Source of the DNA: Leisingera sp. NJS204
GTDB taxonomy: Bacteria > Pseudomonadota > Alphaproteobacteria > Rhodobacterales > Rhodobacteraceae
Reading direction: 5' to 3'
Assembly: GCF_004123675.1 (NCBI RefSeq)
Contig: NZ_CP035417.1
Span: forward strand, 1,355,501 to 1,419,500
Length of the DNA: 64,000 bases
The position numbers and the translations under genes are program-made. Each line of letters starts with the position of its first letter. Position 1 is the first letter of the stretch. Below, piece by piece: positions 17,819 through 26,205 of this stretch. Under the pieces are notes generated by a model. The model was not told the origin of the DNA, made no database searches, and worked only from the letters and a program-made list of their open reading frames with translations.

Positions 17819-19312
17819 GTGCAGCCACAGGCAATTGCAATTCCCGGCCGGGCAGGCGGCAGCAGCGCGATGATGCGCATGATCTGGCTTGCGGTGCTGG
17901 CCATGGCGGTCCTGCTGATGCAGGCGGTATCCGCAATGGCGCGCCCCGAAAGCCTGGCGCCGCTGGCCGACCAGGTGAGCCCGGCAGTGGTCAACATCAC
18001 CACCACAACCGTGGTCGAAGGCCGCACCGGCCCGCAGGGCATTGTGCCCGAAGGCTCGCCGTTTGAGGATTTCTTCCGTGAATTCCAGGACCGCAACGGC
18101 AATGGCAATGGCAACCGCCCGCGCCGGTCTTCGGCGCTGGGGTCGGGGTTTGTGATTTCCGAGGACGGTTACATCGTCACCAACAACCATGTGATCGAAG
18201 GTGCGGATGAGATCGAGATCGAGTTTTTCCCCGGCGACGGCCAGCCCAAGGAGCTGCTGCCGGCCAAGGTGATCGGCACCGATCCCAACACAGATATTGC
18301 GCTGCTCAAGGTGCAGGCGCCGGCGCCGCTGAAATTCGTCAAATTCGGCGACAGCGACACCGCCCGCGTAGGCGACTGGGTGGTCGCTATGGGCAACCCG
18401 CTGGGGCAGGGGTTCTCGGTTTCTGCAGGCATCGTGTCGGCGCGCAACCGCGAGCTGTCGGGGTCTTATGACGATTACATCCAGACCGATGCTGCGATCA
18501 ACCGGGGCAACTCGGGCGGGCCGCTGTTCAACATGGATGGCGATGTTGTCGGCGTGAACACTGCGATCCTGTCGCCCAATGGCGGCTCCATCGGCATTGG
18601 TTTTTCGATGGCGTCGAATGTGGTTGTCAAAGTGGTCGACCAGCTGAAGAAATTCGGCGAGACCCGCCGCGGCTGGCTGGGTGTGAAGATCCAGGATGTG
18701 GATGCGGATCTGGCCGAGGCGATCGGCCTGGATAAGGCCCGCGGCGCGCTGGTGACAGACGTGCCCGAGGGCCCCGCCAAAGAGGCCGGTGTGCTGGCCG
18801 GCGACGTGATTGTCAGCTTTGACGGCGGCGATGTGAAGGATACCCGCGGGTTGGTGCGCCAGGTCGGCAATGCCGAGGTTGGCAAGACCGTGCGGCTGGT
18901 GGTGTACCGCGAGGGCAAGACAGAAACGCTGCGGGTGACTTTGGGCCGCCGCGAAGATGCCGAGCGCAGCCCCGCCGGTCAGCAGAACGGCGACGGTGAA
19001 CCCGGCCAGACCGAAAAGGAACTGCTGGGCCTGTCGGTCGGAGTTCTGACGGACCAGATGCGCGGTGAGCTGAATGTGGGCGAAGATGTCGAAGGGCTGG
19101 CCATTCTGTCCGTGAACGAGACATCGGAGGCCTGGGAAAAAGGCCTGCGCGCCGGCGATGTGATCACCGAGGCAGGCCAGCAGAAGGTCACCTCGATCAG
19201 CGAGCTGGAGGCCCGCGTTGCCGAAGCCAAGGAGGCGGGCCGCAAGTCGCTGCTTCTGCTGGTACGCCGCGGCGGCGAGCCGCGTTTTGTGGCGCTGAAC
19301 CTGGCGAAGTAA
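17819..19312 (+). CDS. degP: Do-like periplasmic serine protease/chaperone
   Basis: Degrades or refolds damaged envelope proteins in the periplasm. I place the start at GTG 17819 because AAGGAG lies 7 bases upstream (17806-17811) and it gives a clean signal peptide (helix ending near MQAVSAMA); a 19-residue longer form lacks this. Catalytic triad: His in VTNNHVIEGAD, Asp in NTDIALLKV, Ser in INRGNSGGPLFN. Two PDZ domains follow (about residues 265-360 and 400-490). Lying after hflK-hflC, it adds periplasmic quality control to the FtsH module. A strong terminator follows. Confidence 0.94.
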   Translation: MQPQAIAIPGRAGGSSAMMRMIWLAVLAMAVLLMQAVSAMARPESLAPLADQVSPAVVNITTTTVVEGRTGPQGIVPEGSPFEDFFREFQDRNGNGNGNRPRRSSALGSGFVISEDGYIVTNNHVIEGADEIEIEFFPGDGQPKELLPAKVIGTDPNTDIALLKVQAPAPLKFVKFGDSDTARVGDWVVAMGNPLGQGFSVSAGIVSARNRELSGSYDDYIQTDAAINRGNSGGPLFNMDGDVVGVNTAILSPNGGSIGIGFSMASNVVVKVVDQLKKFGETRRGWLGVKIQDVDADLAEAIGLDKARGALVTDVPEGPAKEAGVLAGDVIVSFDGGDVKDTRGLVRQVGNAEVGKTVRLVVYREGKTETLRVTLGRREDAERSPAGQQNGDGEPGQTEKELLGLSVGVLTDQMRGELNVGEDVEGLAILSVNETSEAWEKGLRAGDVITEAGQQKVTSISELEARVAEAKEAGRKSLLLLVRRGGEPRFVALNLAK

Positions 19313-19343
19313 CGGCCTGAAGACAGGTCGTGTCCAAACTGCC

Positions 19344-19370
19344 AAAGGCCGGGCTCTTTGCCCGGCCTTT
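19344..19370. terminator. Rho-independent terminator
   Basis: AAAGGCCGGGC (19344-19354) pairs with GCCCGGCCTTT (19360-19370) around TCTTT. An 11-bp stem with A/T ends, between the protease gene and the convergent methyltransferase, it can serve both. Confidence 0.85.
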
Positions 19371-19372
19371 GA

Positions 19373-19900
19373 TCATTCCTGCAAAGGGTTTGCCCGTTTC
19401 ATGAACAACAGGCCGCGGCTGTCCTGTTCGGTGTGCCAAACACTTGGGTCGGCAGCAAAGATCCGGCGGAAATCTTCAAGGTTGGGTTTTTCGTCGGATA
19501 TCAGCACCCAGCCGCCGGGCCGCAGATGCGGCAGGCAGCGGGTCAGGACCGCCCGACGGTCCGGCGCAGCCAGCATGTGCAGGGTCCGGTCGAACAGCAG
19601 GATGTCGTAGTCCTTGCCCGGCTCCCAAGCTGTGAGGTCGGCGGCAGCGCCGGTAACGTCCAGGCCTTCCTTTGCCGCAGCATCCAGCATATCCCGGACG
19701 CCATGCGGCGACAGGTCGACGCCTGTGACCCTGTGGCCCAGGCGGGCAATGAACAGCGCGTCCCGCCCCTGGCCGCAGCCGGCATCCAGAACATGCAGGC
19801 CTTGCGCCTTAAGCCCGTTGAAAAAGGCAGTGATTTCCGGAGAGGGCGCGCCGAGAGCGTCCGGGGTTTCGCGGTAGAGTTTGTCATAATTGTAAGCCAT
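19373..19900 (-). CDS. Class I SAM-dependent methyltransferase (TehB-like)
   Basis: 175 residues from the ATG at 19900 (MAYNYDKLYRETPDALG). SAM-binding motif LHVLDAGCGQGRDALFIARLG near 36-56 (quoted without its last residues: VLDAGCGQGRDALF), then GVDLSPHGV as the acidic loop. Short single-domain form similar to tellurite/thiopurine-type methyltransferases. An upstream GTG at 19909 would add three residues. Substrate unknown; no co-directional partner. Confidence 0.83.
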   Translation of the reverse strand: MAYNYDKLYRETPDALGAPSPEITAFFNGLKAQGLHVLDAGCGQGRDALFIARLGHRVTGVDLSPHGVRDMLDAAAKEGLDVTGAAADLTAWEPGKDYDILLFDRTLHMLAAPDRRAVLTRCLPHLRPGGWVLISDEKPNLEDFRRIFAADPSVWHTEQDSRGLLFMKRANPLQE

Positions 19901-19973
19901 GCGCGGCACCGTAGCGGTCCGGTTTCGGAATGGCTAAGTGAAATATTCCGTGAGCGGAAGGCGGGCCCGGCCC

Positions 19974-20016
19974 AAGACTTTTCAGAAAAGTCTTGCAAAA
20001 GTTTTGGAAAACTTTT
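19974..20016. repeat. Two adjacent AT-rich hairpins
   Basis: AAGACTTTTC-A-GAAAAGTCTT (19974-19994) is a perfect 10-bp inverted repeat, followed 2 bp later by AAAAGTTTT-GG-AAAACTTTT (19997-20016), a perfect 9-bp one. The two are related in sequence. I recall similar AAGACTTTT hairpins as dispersed intergenic repeats in roseobacters; they could also act as terminators. Confidence 0.8.
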
Positions 20017-20171
20017 TCGCCCTCTCGCTGACGGGCGGCGGCTGGCAACGAGAGGGCGGAATGGGGAAGAGCCATGCGCTGGCGGGCACATGGCTCTTTT
20101 GGGACAGGCAGCCATTGGGATGGAACGGATAATGGCTGTCTGATTCCGGTTATGTCCGGATGCGGACAAGC

Positions 20172-20195
20172 GTTCTGTAACCGGGATTACAGAAC
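20172..20195. promoter_or_regulatory. GTTCTGTAA-N6-TTACAGAAC palindrome
   Basis: A perfect 9-bp inverted repeat with a 6-bp spacer, about 48 bp beyond the end of the Crp/Fnr gene. Shape and length suit either a dimeric regulator site or a terminator stem, though no T-run follows closely on the minus strand. Confidence 0.45.
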
Positions 20196-20242
20196 AGGGC
20201 TTTTATGGCGGATTTTCTGGAAAATTGCTGCTGCTGGTGCTG

Positions 20243-20911
20243 TCAGATTGAGTCCGGTTCGGCCAGCACCGCCAGTTCCGTGCGGTCAAGGATCTGCACG
20301 CCGCCGCGGCTGATGCTGACCAGGCCGGTGCGCTTCCAGGCGGCCAGGGTTTTTGAAACCGCTTCCCGGGTGGCGCCGACAAACTCCGCCAGTTCGGCTT
20401 GCGACAGAGCGACCCGGCCGTCGCTGTTTTCAGGTGCCAGATACAGCAGTTTGCGCGCCAGCCGCACCGGCATCGGCAAAAACACCTGCTCGTTCAGCTG
20501 GGTGTTCATCCAACGCATCCGTTGCCCGGCCAGCCGCAGCAAATCGGCGGCCAGATCCGGATACTGGCGGATCTGATCCAGCACGTCGCCGCTGCGCAGG
20601 CGCAGCACCCGGCTGGGCTCGGCGGCGATGGCGGTGGCGGTGCGCTCACCCGGGTCGAACAGGGTGATCTCTCCGAACACCGCGCCGGGGCGCATCATGT
20701 CCAGCGACAGCTTGCGGCCCGAAGCAGACAGCACCGAAAATTCCAGCGCGCCCTCGGCAATTGCATAAAGTGCATCGCCCTGATCGCCCTGTTCAAACAG
20801 CACTTCGCCCTGGCGCAGGCGCACTTCAGCCGCCTGGCTTTCGAGCATCCGCCTAAGCGGGCCGGAGGCGGCGGAGAGAAAGCCGGTATCGGGCAGGCGG
20901 GTTGTCAGCAT
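20243..20911 (-). CDS. Crp/Fnr-family transcriptional regulator
   Basis: 222 residues from ATG 20911: an N-terminal cyclic-nucleotide-binding-like beta-roll (about 15-125; FGEITLFDPGERTATAIA corresponds to the nucleotide-binding segment) and a C-terminal winged helix-turn-helix (LSQAELAEFVGATREAVSK, about 165-185). I see no FNR-type N-terminal cysteine cluster, so it is not an oxygen-sensing Fnr. Effector unknown. A TTG six bases upstream is an alternative start; AAAGAGA supports the ATG. Confidence 0.87.
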   Translation of the reverse strand: MLTTRLPDTGFLSAASGPLRRMLESQAAEVRLRQGEVLFEQGDQGDALYAIAEGALEFSVLSASGRKLSLDMMRPGAVFGEITLFDPGERTATAIAAEPSRVLRLRSGDVLDQIRQYPDLAADLLRLAGQRMRWMNTQLNEQVFLPMPVRLARKLLYLAPENSDGRVALSQAELAEFVGATREAVSKTLAAWKRTGLVSISRGGVQILDRTELAVLAEPDSI

Positions 20912-20999
20912 GGCCAAATCTCTTTGCGTCAGGTGCCCAGTCCGGCGGACCTTAGCAGAGGCGTGGGCACCGGGGAACCGGGGAACTGAACCGGTTGGT

Positions 21000-21521
21000 T
21001 CAGCCCGCCACGGCCACCAGTCCCAGCTTGCGGGCGGAGGTGAGTGTCAGGGTGCCGCTGTCCAGACCCAGTGGTGCCTGATAGCGTTGCACAGCCTTGC
21101 GGGTGGCGGCGTCCATCTGTCCGTGAACGGGGCCGCGGTAAACCCCGCGGACGGCCAGGGCGCGCTGGATGGACCGGATAAAGCCGGGCGTCATCATGGC
21201 GGGGCAGGGGATTTCTATCCAGCGCTTCTGCCGCGGCTGCACGATCTGCTGGCGGGTCTCGGTGCGGAAGACGGCGGAGCGGATGACCTGGCCGCTGCTG
21301 TTGGTTTGCGCCGGCTGTGCCAGCACCTGGCTGATGATGGTTTCAACGACGGCGGGGGAAGTGTGCGTGCTCCAGCAGGTATCGGGCGGCGCGCCGGGCG
21401 GGGCATAGCGGCCGGCGCGGGAGACATCGCCGCCGGGCGGCGGCTGGACGCAGGCCGCCAGCAGCGCCAGCAGCAGCCCGGGCCAGAACCGGCGGCTGGT
21501 TTCGAATATGTTCGGCGTCAT
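21000..21521 (-). CDS. Lipoprotein with C-terminal peptidoglycan-binding domain
   Basis: 173 residues. The N-terminus has a signal peptide ending in the lipobox LLAAC at about residue 24, so it is probably lipid-anchored. The last ~65 residues form a PG_binding_1 domain (RSIQRALAVRGVYRGPVHG, then DAATRKAVQRYQAPLG). The middle contains two Cys (CWSTH, IPCPAMM) that may pair. The exact role is unknown; it likely tethers the envelope to the cell wall. Confidence 0.82.
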   Translation of the reverse strand: MTPNIFETSRRFWPGLLLALLAACVQPPPGGDVSRAGRYAPPGAPPDTCWSTHTSPAVVETIISQVLAQPAQTNSSGQVIRSAVFRTETRQQIVQPRQKRWIEIPCPAMMTPGFIRSIQRALAVRGVYRGPVHGQMDAATRKAVQRYQAPLGLDSGTLTLTSARKLGLVAVAG

Positions 21522-21594
21522 GCCCGGATGCCTTTGTCACTGTGCCTCTGCCGGCGCCCCTGTCAGTTCCGGGCGCCGGTGCTTTGGCGGCAGG

Positions 21595-22047
21595 TTAGCC
21601 CAGTTCCGGCCCTTGCGCAAAGGCGGGATCATCGCGGCGGCTTTGTTCCGCCAGCAACAGGTCAAGCATCGGCGAAATATCCTCAACCGTTTCGGCTATC
21701 ACATGGGTGACGGAATGTGCCCGCTGCAGCCGTCCGGTGACACGCAAGAGCCGGCCTGAGATCACCGCGCGGCGGAAAGCCTCGTAGATCTTGCGCCAGA
21801 CGATCACGTTGACGATGCCGGTCTCGTCCTCAAGCGTGACAAAGATCACGCCCTTGGCGGTGCCGGGACGCTGGCGCAGGATCACCAGCCCGGCGACGGT
21901 GATGCAGGCGTTCTGGGGCGGTTCCTGCAGCCGGGCCGCAGGCAGGCAGTGCGGCGGGTGCGGCCAGGGCTGGGATCCGTGCCCGCCTGCTGCGCAGGCT
22001 GCGGCGGGGGGGAGAACTGAGGCAGGGGTTGGGGCGGGGGCTGGCAT
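21595..22047 (-). pseudogene. Remnant of error-prone DNA polymerase DnaE2 (C-terminal OB-fold only)
   Basis: 150 codons from the ATG at 22047. Only the last ~105 residues match a known family: VAGLVILRQRPGTAKGVIFV, TLEDETGIVNVIVWRKIYE and the GRLQR-HVIAETVEDISPM segment are the OB-fold end of DnaE2, an SOS translesion polymerase normally of about 1,000 residues. The N-terminal 45 residues are Pro/Ala-rich filler. PHP, palm and fingers domains are absent, as are imuA and imuB. I therefore call it a deletion relic. It could still be translated, as the frame is intact. Confidence 0.75.
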
Positions 22048-22104
22048 GAGGAAAACGGCCTTGCGGTTGAAAAATATCCGGCGTGAACAAACATAGAACA
22101 TTGA

Positions 22105-22535
<431 letters not shown>

Positions 22536-22536
<1 letters not shown>

Positions 22537-23340
22537 TGACCGCGGGGGCGGCGGCGCGGCGTCTGATGATGCGCGCCCGGCCCCGTTCCGCCCGCCGCGC
22601 ATGGCGGGCGTTGTGTTTGGGGCTGGCCTTGGCCGGCCCGTCTGTGCTGGCGGCTGAGGACAGAGTGGTCTCGGCGCGTTACGGAGAACCCACCACACGC
22701 TATGGCCATGCAGTGCTGGGTGATGACGTGGAATACGGCGCGCTGGTACTGAAGGTGGAAAACACCGGCTCCGGCGTGGTGTCCGCCAAGGCTGTCAACC
22801 AGCAATCGGAAATCCTGATCCGTCTGCCGCTGGATCATGTGTTCGAGGACATCGCACCGCGGCTGGCGGATATCGATGGCGATGGCCGCCCCGAGGTGTT
22901 GGTGGTCGAGACCGATGTGGCAGAGGGCGCCCAGCTGGCCATTTATGATGCCCGCGGCGAAAAGATTGCCGCCACCCCGCATAGGCACCCGCAACCGCTG
23001 GCTGGCACCCATTGGCGCGGCGGATCTGGATGGCGACGGGCATGTGGAAATTGCCTATGTCGACCGGCCGCATCTGGCCAAAACTTTGCGTATCTGGCGG
23101 TTCAAGAACGGTGCGCTGACTGAAGCCGCCAGCACGCCCGGGCTGACCAATCACCAGATCGGCCAGGACTTCATCACCTCCGGCATTCGCGATTGCGGGC
23201 AGGGACCGGAACTGGTGACCGCCAGTGGCGATTGGCGCAGGATCGTCGTATCCCGTCTGCAGAACGGCAGGATCACCAGCCGGGACATCGGCGGGTTCCG
23301 GCAGGGCACGGGACTGCAGGCCGCAATGGCCTGCCGCTAA
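22536..23340 (+). pseudogene. Secreted FG-GAP/VCBS-repeat protein, frameshifted
   Basis: Reads as one protein only if a frame change is allowed near 22980. Frame 1 gives a signal peptide (LCLGLALAGPSVLAA) and LADIDGDGRPEVLVVETD, a VCBS/FG-GAP calcium-type repeat. It then degenerates, while another frame resumes at GTRNRWLAPIGAADLDGDGH and runs to 23340 with a second repeat. Restoring two bases (CATAGG to CATATAGG) joins them cleanly, so a 2-bp AT loss is likely. This is either a real lesion or a sequencing error. The intact product would be about 267 residues, exported and translationally coupled to the ferredoxin. Confidence 0.8.
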
Positions 23341-23583
23341 GCGCTGCCCGCGACGCGCATTGCGCGGCGCCGCGCCCAACTGGGAAGGGCATCCGCAAGG
23401 ATGGGCTGGAACAGGCAGGAGTGCTTGCCGCCGTTGCCGACAGGAATGACAGGCCTGTTGCGCCGCGTCCAACCCGGTTTTTGCGCGGTGTTTCATATTT
23501 ATTCATCACCTTTGGTTACCTTGCCCCTGACGAGCGGCGCCAGGCGGTTAACTGTCTGGGCCGGTTTTACAGGAGACAGGCGC

Positions 23584-25347
23584 GTGAGCTTTACACCATA
23601 TGTGTTGGGCACCGGTATCAGCGGGTGGACCTTCCTGCAGCGGACCCGCGACCAGCAGCAGGAAATTTATGAGAAGTCGCCGGTCATCGATCGGACGGTG
23701 CAGGACTTCAATCAAAAAATCACCGGGATTCAGACTGCGGACGAGTTGCTGGATGACTACAACCTGCTGACCGTGACACTGGGCGCCTTTGGTCTGGACG
23801 AGGATATCGGCAACAGAGCATTCATCAAGAAAGTGCTCGAATCCGATGTCAGCGACTCGGGCTCTTTTGTGAACCGGCTCAACGACGTCCGGTATCAGGC
23901 GCTGGCGGAAACCTTTGGCTTCAACAGTCCGGATGGCCCGACGCTTCCCACCGCCAAGGCGGGCGCTGAATTTGCCAGTGTCGCCTCGCCGGATGATTTG
24001 CTGGCAAACGGCACCCTATTGCGCAAGGCGCTCGGCAATGTTGGCCTTGAAGGCCTCGAAAATAATCAGTTCTTTCTGCAGAAAGTTCTGGAATCCGACT
24101 TGGAAGACCCGGACTCCTTTGTCAACAAGCTGAGCAATCCCAAATATACCGAGTTTGCCCAGCAATTCAGTTTCAACAAGCCGCCGGTGTATGACAACAG
24201 CATTCAGGCGCTGGTCGGGGAGTTCAACGAACATACCGACGGCCTGGCAAGCGCGGATGAGCTGCTGGAGGATGAGAACCTTCTGCAAGCTGTCATCGAG
24301 ACCTTTGATCTGGAACGCACCAGCCCCGATTTCCTGCGCCGGGTTCTGAATTCAGATACCACCGATCCAGATTCCTTTGTGAACCAGCTGGAGGACACTA
24401 GGTATCTTGCGGTCTCAGAGGCCTTTGGGTTCGGCTGGCCGGATATCAATGAAATGACCGATCCGGATGAGCTGTTGTCAAACCCTGAGGTTCTGGAGCA
24501 TGCGCTGGATACATTCGGCCTTTTTGGCAGGGACGAGGCTGAGCTGCGCCAGATTCTGGAATCCGATTTGTCAGACCCGAACTCCTATGTGAACCAGCCG
24601 GAAAATGCTGCCTACTATGACTTTGCTGACGCGTTCCAGAACGGCTGGCCGGATCATGTCAGCAAGATGCAGGTGTTTTCCGATGACATCACGGACAAGC
24701 TGGGCACCTTCTCCGACCCAAGGGAGCTGGTCTTTGATATAAGCTTGTTTAATGCGACGCTGGATATCTTCGGCCAGAGCAAACGGAGCCTGGATTTTGA
24801 CACCGTGATCCGTGCCTTTGAATCTGACCTGTCGTCCAGCACGTCATATGCAAACTTGCATTACGACACCGGCCTGAAGGCCATGGCTCATGCGTTTTCC
24901 TTCAATGGGGGGGAAACCGGCCGGGAGTATCCTGAAGGCTTTGCCGAGCAACTTTCCGAGCTTTACACCACCCGCCAGTTTGAAATTGAGATCGGTGAGA
25001 GCGATCAGAACATGCGCCTGGCGCTGGCCTTTGAGCGCGAGCTGCAAACCGTTGCTGATGCAGGCGGCAGCGAAAACGCCCATTGGTACGGCATTATCGG
25101 TTCGCCGCCGCTGAAAACGATTTTTGAAAGCGCGCTGGCGCTGCCATCAGGTTTCGGCCAGCTGGATGTTGACAGGCAGGTGGAGGAGATGAAGGAGCGC
25201 TCGTTTGCTGCTTTTGGAACCACCCATCCTGCAGATTTTCTCGAAGCCGGGAAACTGGATGAATTCCGCAACAGGTTCTTGATGCTGGCAGATCTCAACG
25301 CGCCTTTCAACAGCGGGATCAGCGATCCGATTCTGTCGCTCTTCTGA
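23584..25347 (+). CDS. DUF1217 protein with five internal repeats
   Basis: 587 residues from GTG 23584, chosen because AGGAG lies 8 bases upstream and the protein then opens VSFTPYVLGTGISGWTFLQR, the usual DUF1217 start. Five degenerate units of roughly 60 residues begin near residues 51, 136, 225, 294 and 379; each has a (A/P)DELL helix, a VLESD-like turn, a (S)FVN segment and an AFGF-like end. A family-typical C-terminal domain follows (YTTRQFEIEIG, then MRLALAFERELQ). DUF1217 proteins with one or two units usually sit in flagellar clusters of roseobacters; none is here. No signal peptide is evident. Confidence 0.85.
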   Translation: MSFTPYVLGTGISGWTFLQRTRDQQQEIYEKSPVIDRTVQDFNQKITGIQTADELLDDYNLLTVTLGAFGLDEDIGNRAFIKKVLESDVSDSGSFVNRLNDVRYQALAETFGFNSPDGPTLPTAKAGAEFASVASPDDLLANGTLLRKALGNVGLEGLENNQFFLQKVLESDLEDPDSFVNKLSNPKYTEFAQQFSFNKPPVYDNSIQALVGEFNEHTDGLASADELLEDENLLQAVIETFDLERTSPDFLRRVLNSDTTDPDSFVNQLEDTRYLAVSEAFGFGWPDINEMTDPDELLSNPEVLEHALDTFGLFGRDEAELRQILESDLSDPNSYVNQPENAAYYDFADAFQNGWPDHVSKMQVFSDDITDKLGTFSDPRELVFDISLFNATLDIFGQSKRSLDFDTVIRAFESDLSSSTSYANLHYDTGLKAMAHAFSFNGGETGREYPEGFAEQLSELYTTRQFEIEIGESDQNMRLALAFERELQTVADAGGSENAHWYGIIGSPPLKTIFESALALPSGFGQLDVDRQVEEMKERSFAAFGTTHPADFLEAGKLDEFRNRFLMLADLNAPFNSGISDPILSLF

Positions 25348-25408
25348 CCCGTCGGCTGCGCTTTGGCTGTGGAGCAGCAATAGTTTCGCCCGGCTCAGAA
25401 GGCCGGCG

Positions 25409-25828
25409 CTATAGCGCTAGGCGCATGGTGATGCCGGTCACCCTGCTGCAGCCGGGATAAGCGCCTTCTGCGGTCTTGAAAAATCCCAGCCGGTCGAAGC
25501 TGCGGTGATTTTCCACAAGTTCGACCCTCGTTAGCAACTCAAGCGCCGGCAGGCCGGGATCCCTGACTCGCTTTGCCGCCAGGTCCTCTATCTGCCTTGC
25601 CCGGCCCGATCCGTGTCGGGCCGGATCGGCTGCCAATTTGCCCAGATACAGGCGGTCCGTCTTTGATATCAGGAATATGCAAGCCGCATGCAGGCTTCTG
25701 GCGGCCCGGATCTTGCTGCCGACCAGATAGAGATCCTTCCTTAGATCCACCGTCAGCCGGTGCATGGAAGATGGCTGATCAATGCGCCCGTCGATATAGG
25801 CAAAGCTGCGCCGGGTCAGGGCCGGCAC
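25409..25828 (-). pseudogene. GNAT acetyltransferase, N-terminally damaged
   Basis: The 139 codons from GTG 25828 match a GNAT acetyltransferase: LYLGKLAADPARHGSGRARQ covers beta-4 and a weakened acetyl-CoA loop, and ELVENHRSFDRLGFFKTAEG is the usual C-terminal part. The N-terminus is short. In-frame codons upstream (SRLAIRGVPALTRRSFAYID) still look like the family start, but they contain no ATG and meet a stop 13 codons up. Either a rare start is used or the gene has lost its beginning; I lean to a decaying gene. Confidence 0.55.
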
Positions 25829-26205
25829 GCCGCGGATCGCCAGCCTTGACCCGGCGGGGCTGTTTCACAGCTGGGCCACCCAGAGGGCGGGCCGGAAATA
25901 CTCCCGGCTGGCCAATAGCAGAAGGCAAGCGGTGCAGACAGCATGAGAAGCCGCAGAGAGGGAATGGCTAGGCATGCCGCTTTCCTGCAAGTGCCGGCCT
26001 TTGCCGCCTTGGACAGTTCTTATTGCTTCGCTGCATCCCGCTTCTGACTGAAGTCCAGAGTACCGCAATGCTCCGGTCGGGATACTGCGGGCTGGTGGAA
26101 CAATACCGCCGCGCCGGGCGCATTTGCGCCCGGCCACGCCCAACTGAGACTGTCAATCTGCGATTGACCGGGAACAGGCGGGAGAGCCGCCGCCGGGACA
26201 GATGC
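25829..26205. other. Intergenic region, no gene recognised
   Basis: 377 bp between the GNAT remnant and the end of purD. Short open frames in it show no family features. The only structure seen is a perfect 9-bp hairpin (GCCGGGCGC / GCGCCCGGC, 26113-26134), which may end the purD transcript although no T-run follows. Confidence 0.5.

Larger units (their letters stand above)
19901..20242. other. Intergenic region with three inverted repeats, no gene seen
   Basis: 342 bp between the methyltransferase and the Crp/Fnr gene. No credible coding frame. It holds a paired hairpin block at 19974-20016 and a separate palindrome at 20172-20195, each listed on its own. Confidence 0.6.

Noticed and set aside
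17795-19345. 516-codon minus-strand open frame
   Set aside because: Antisense shadow of the Do-like protease.
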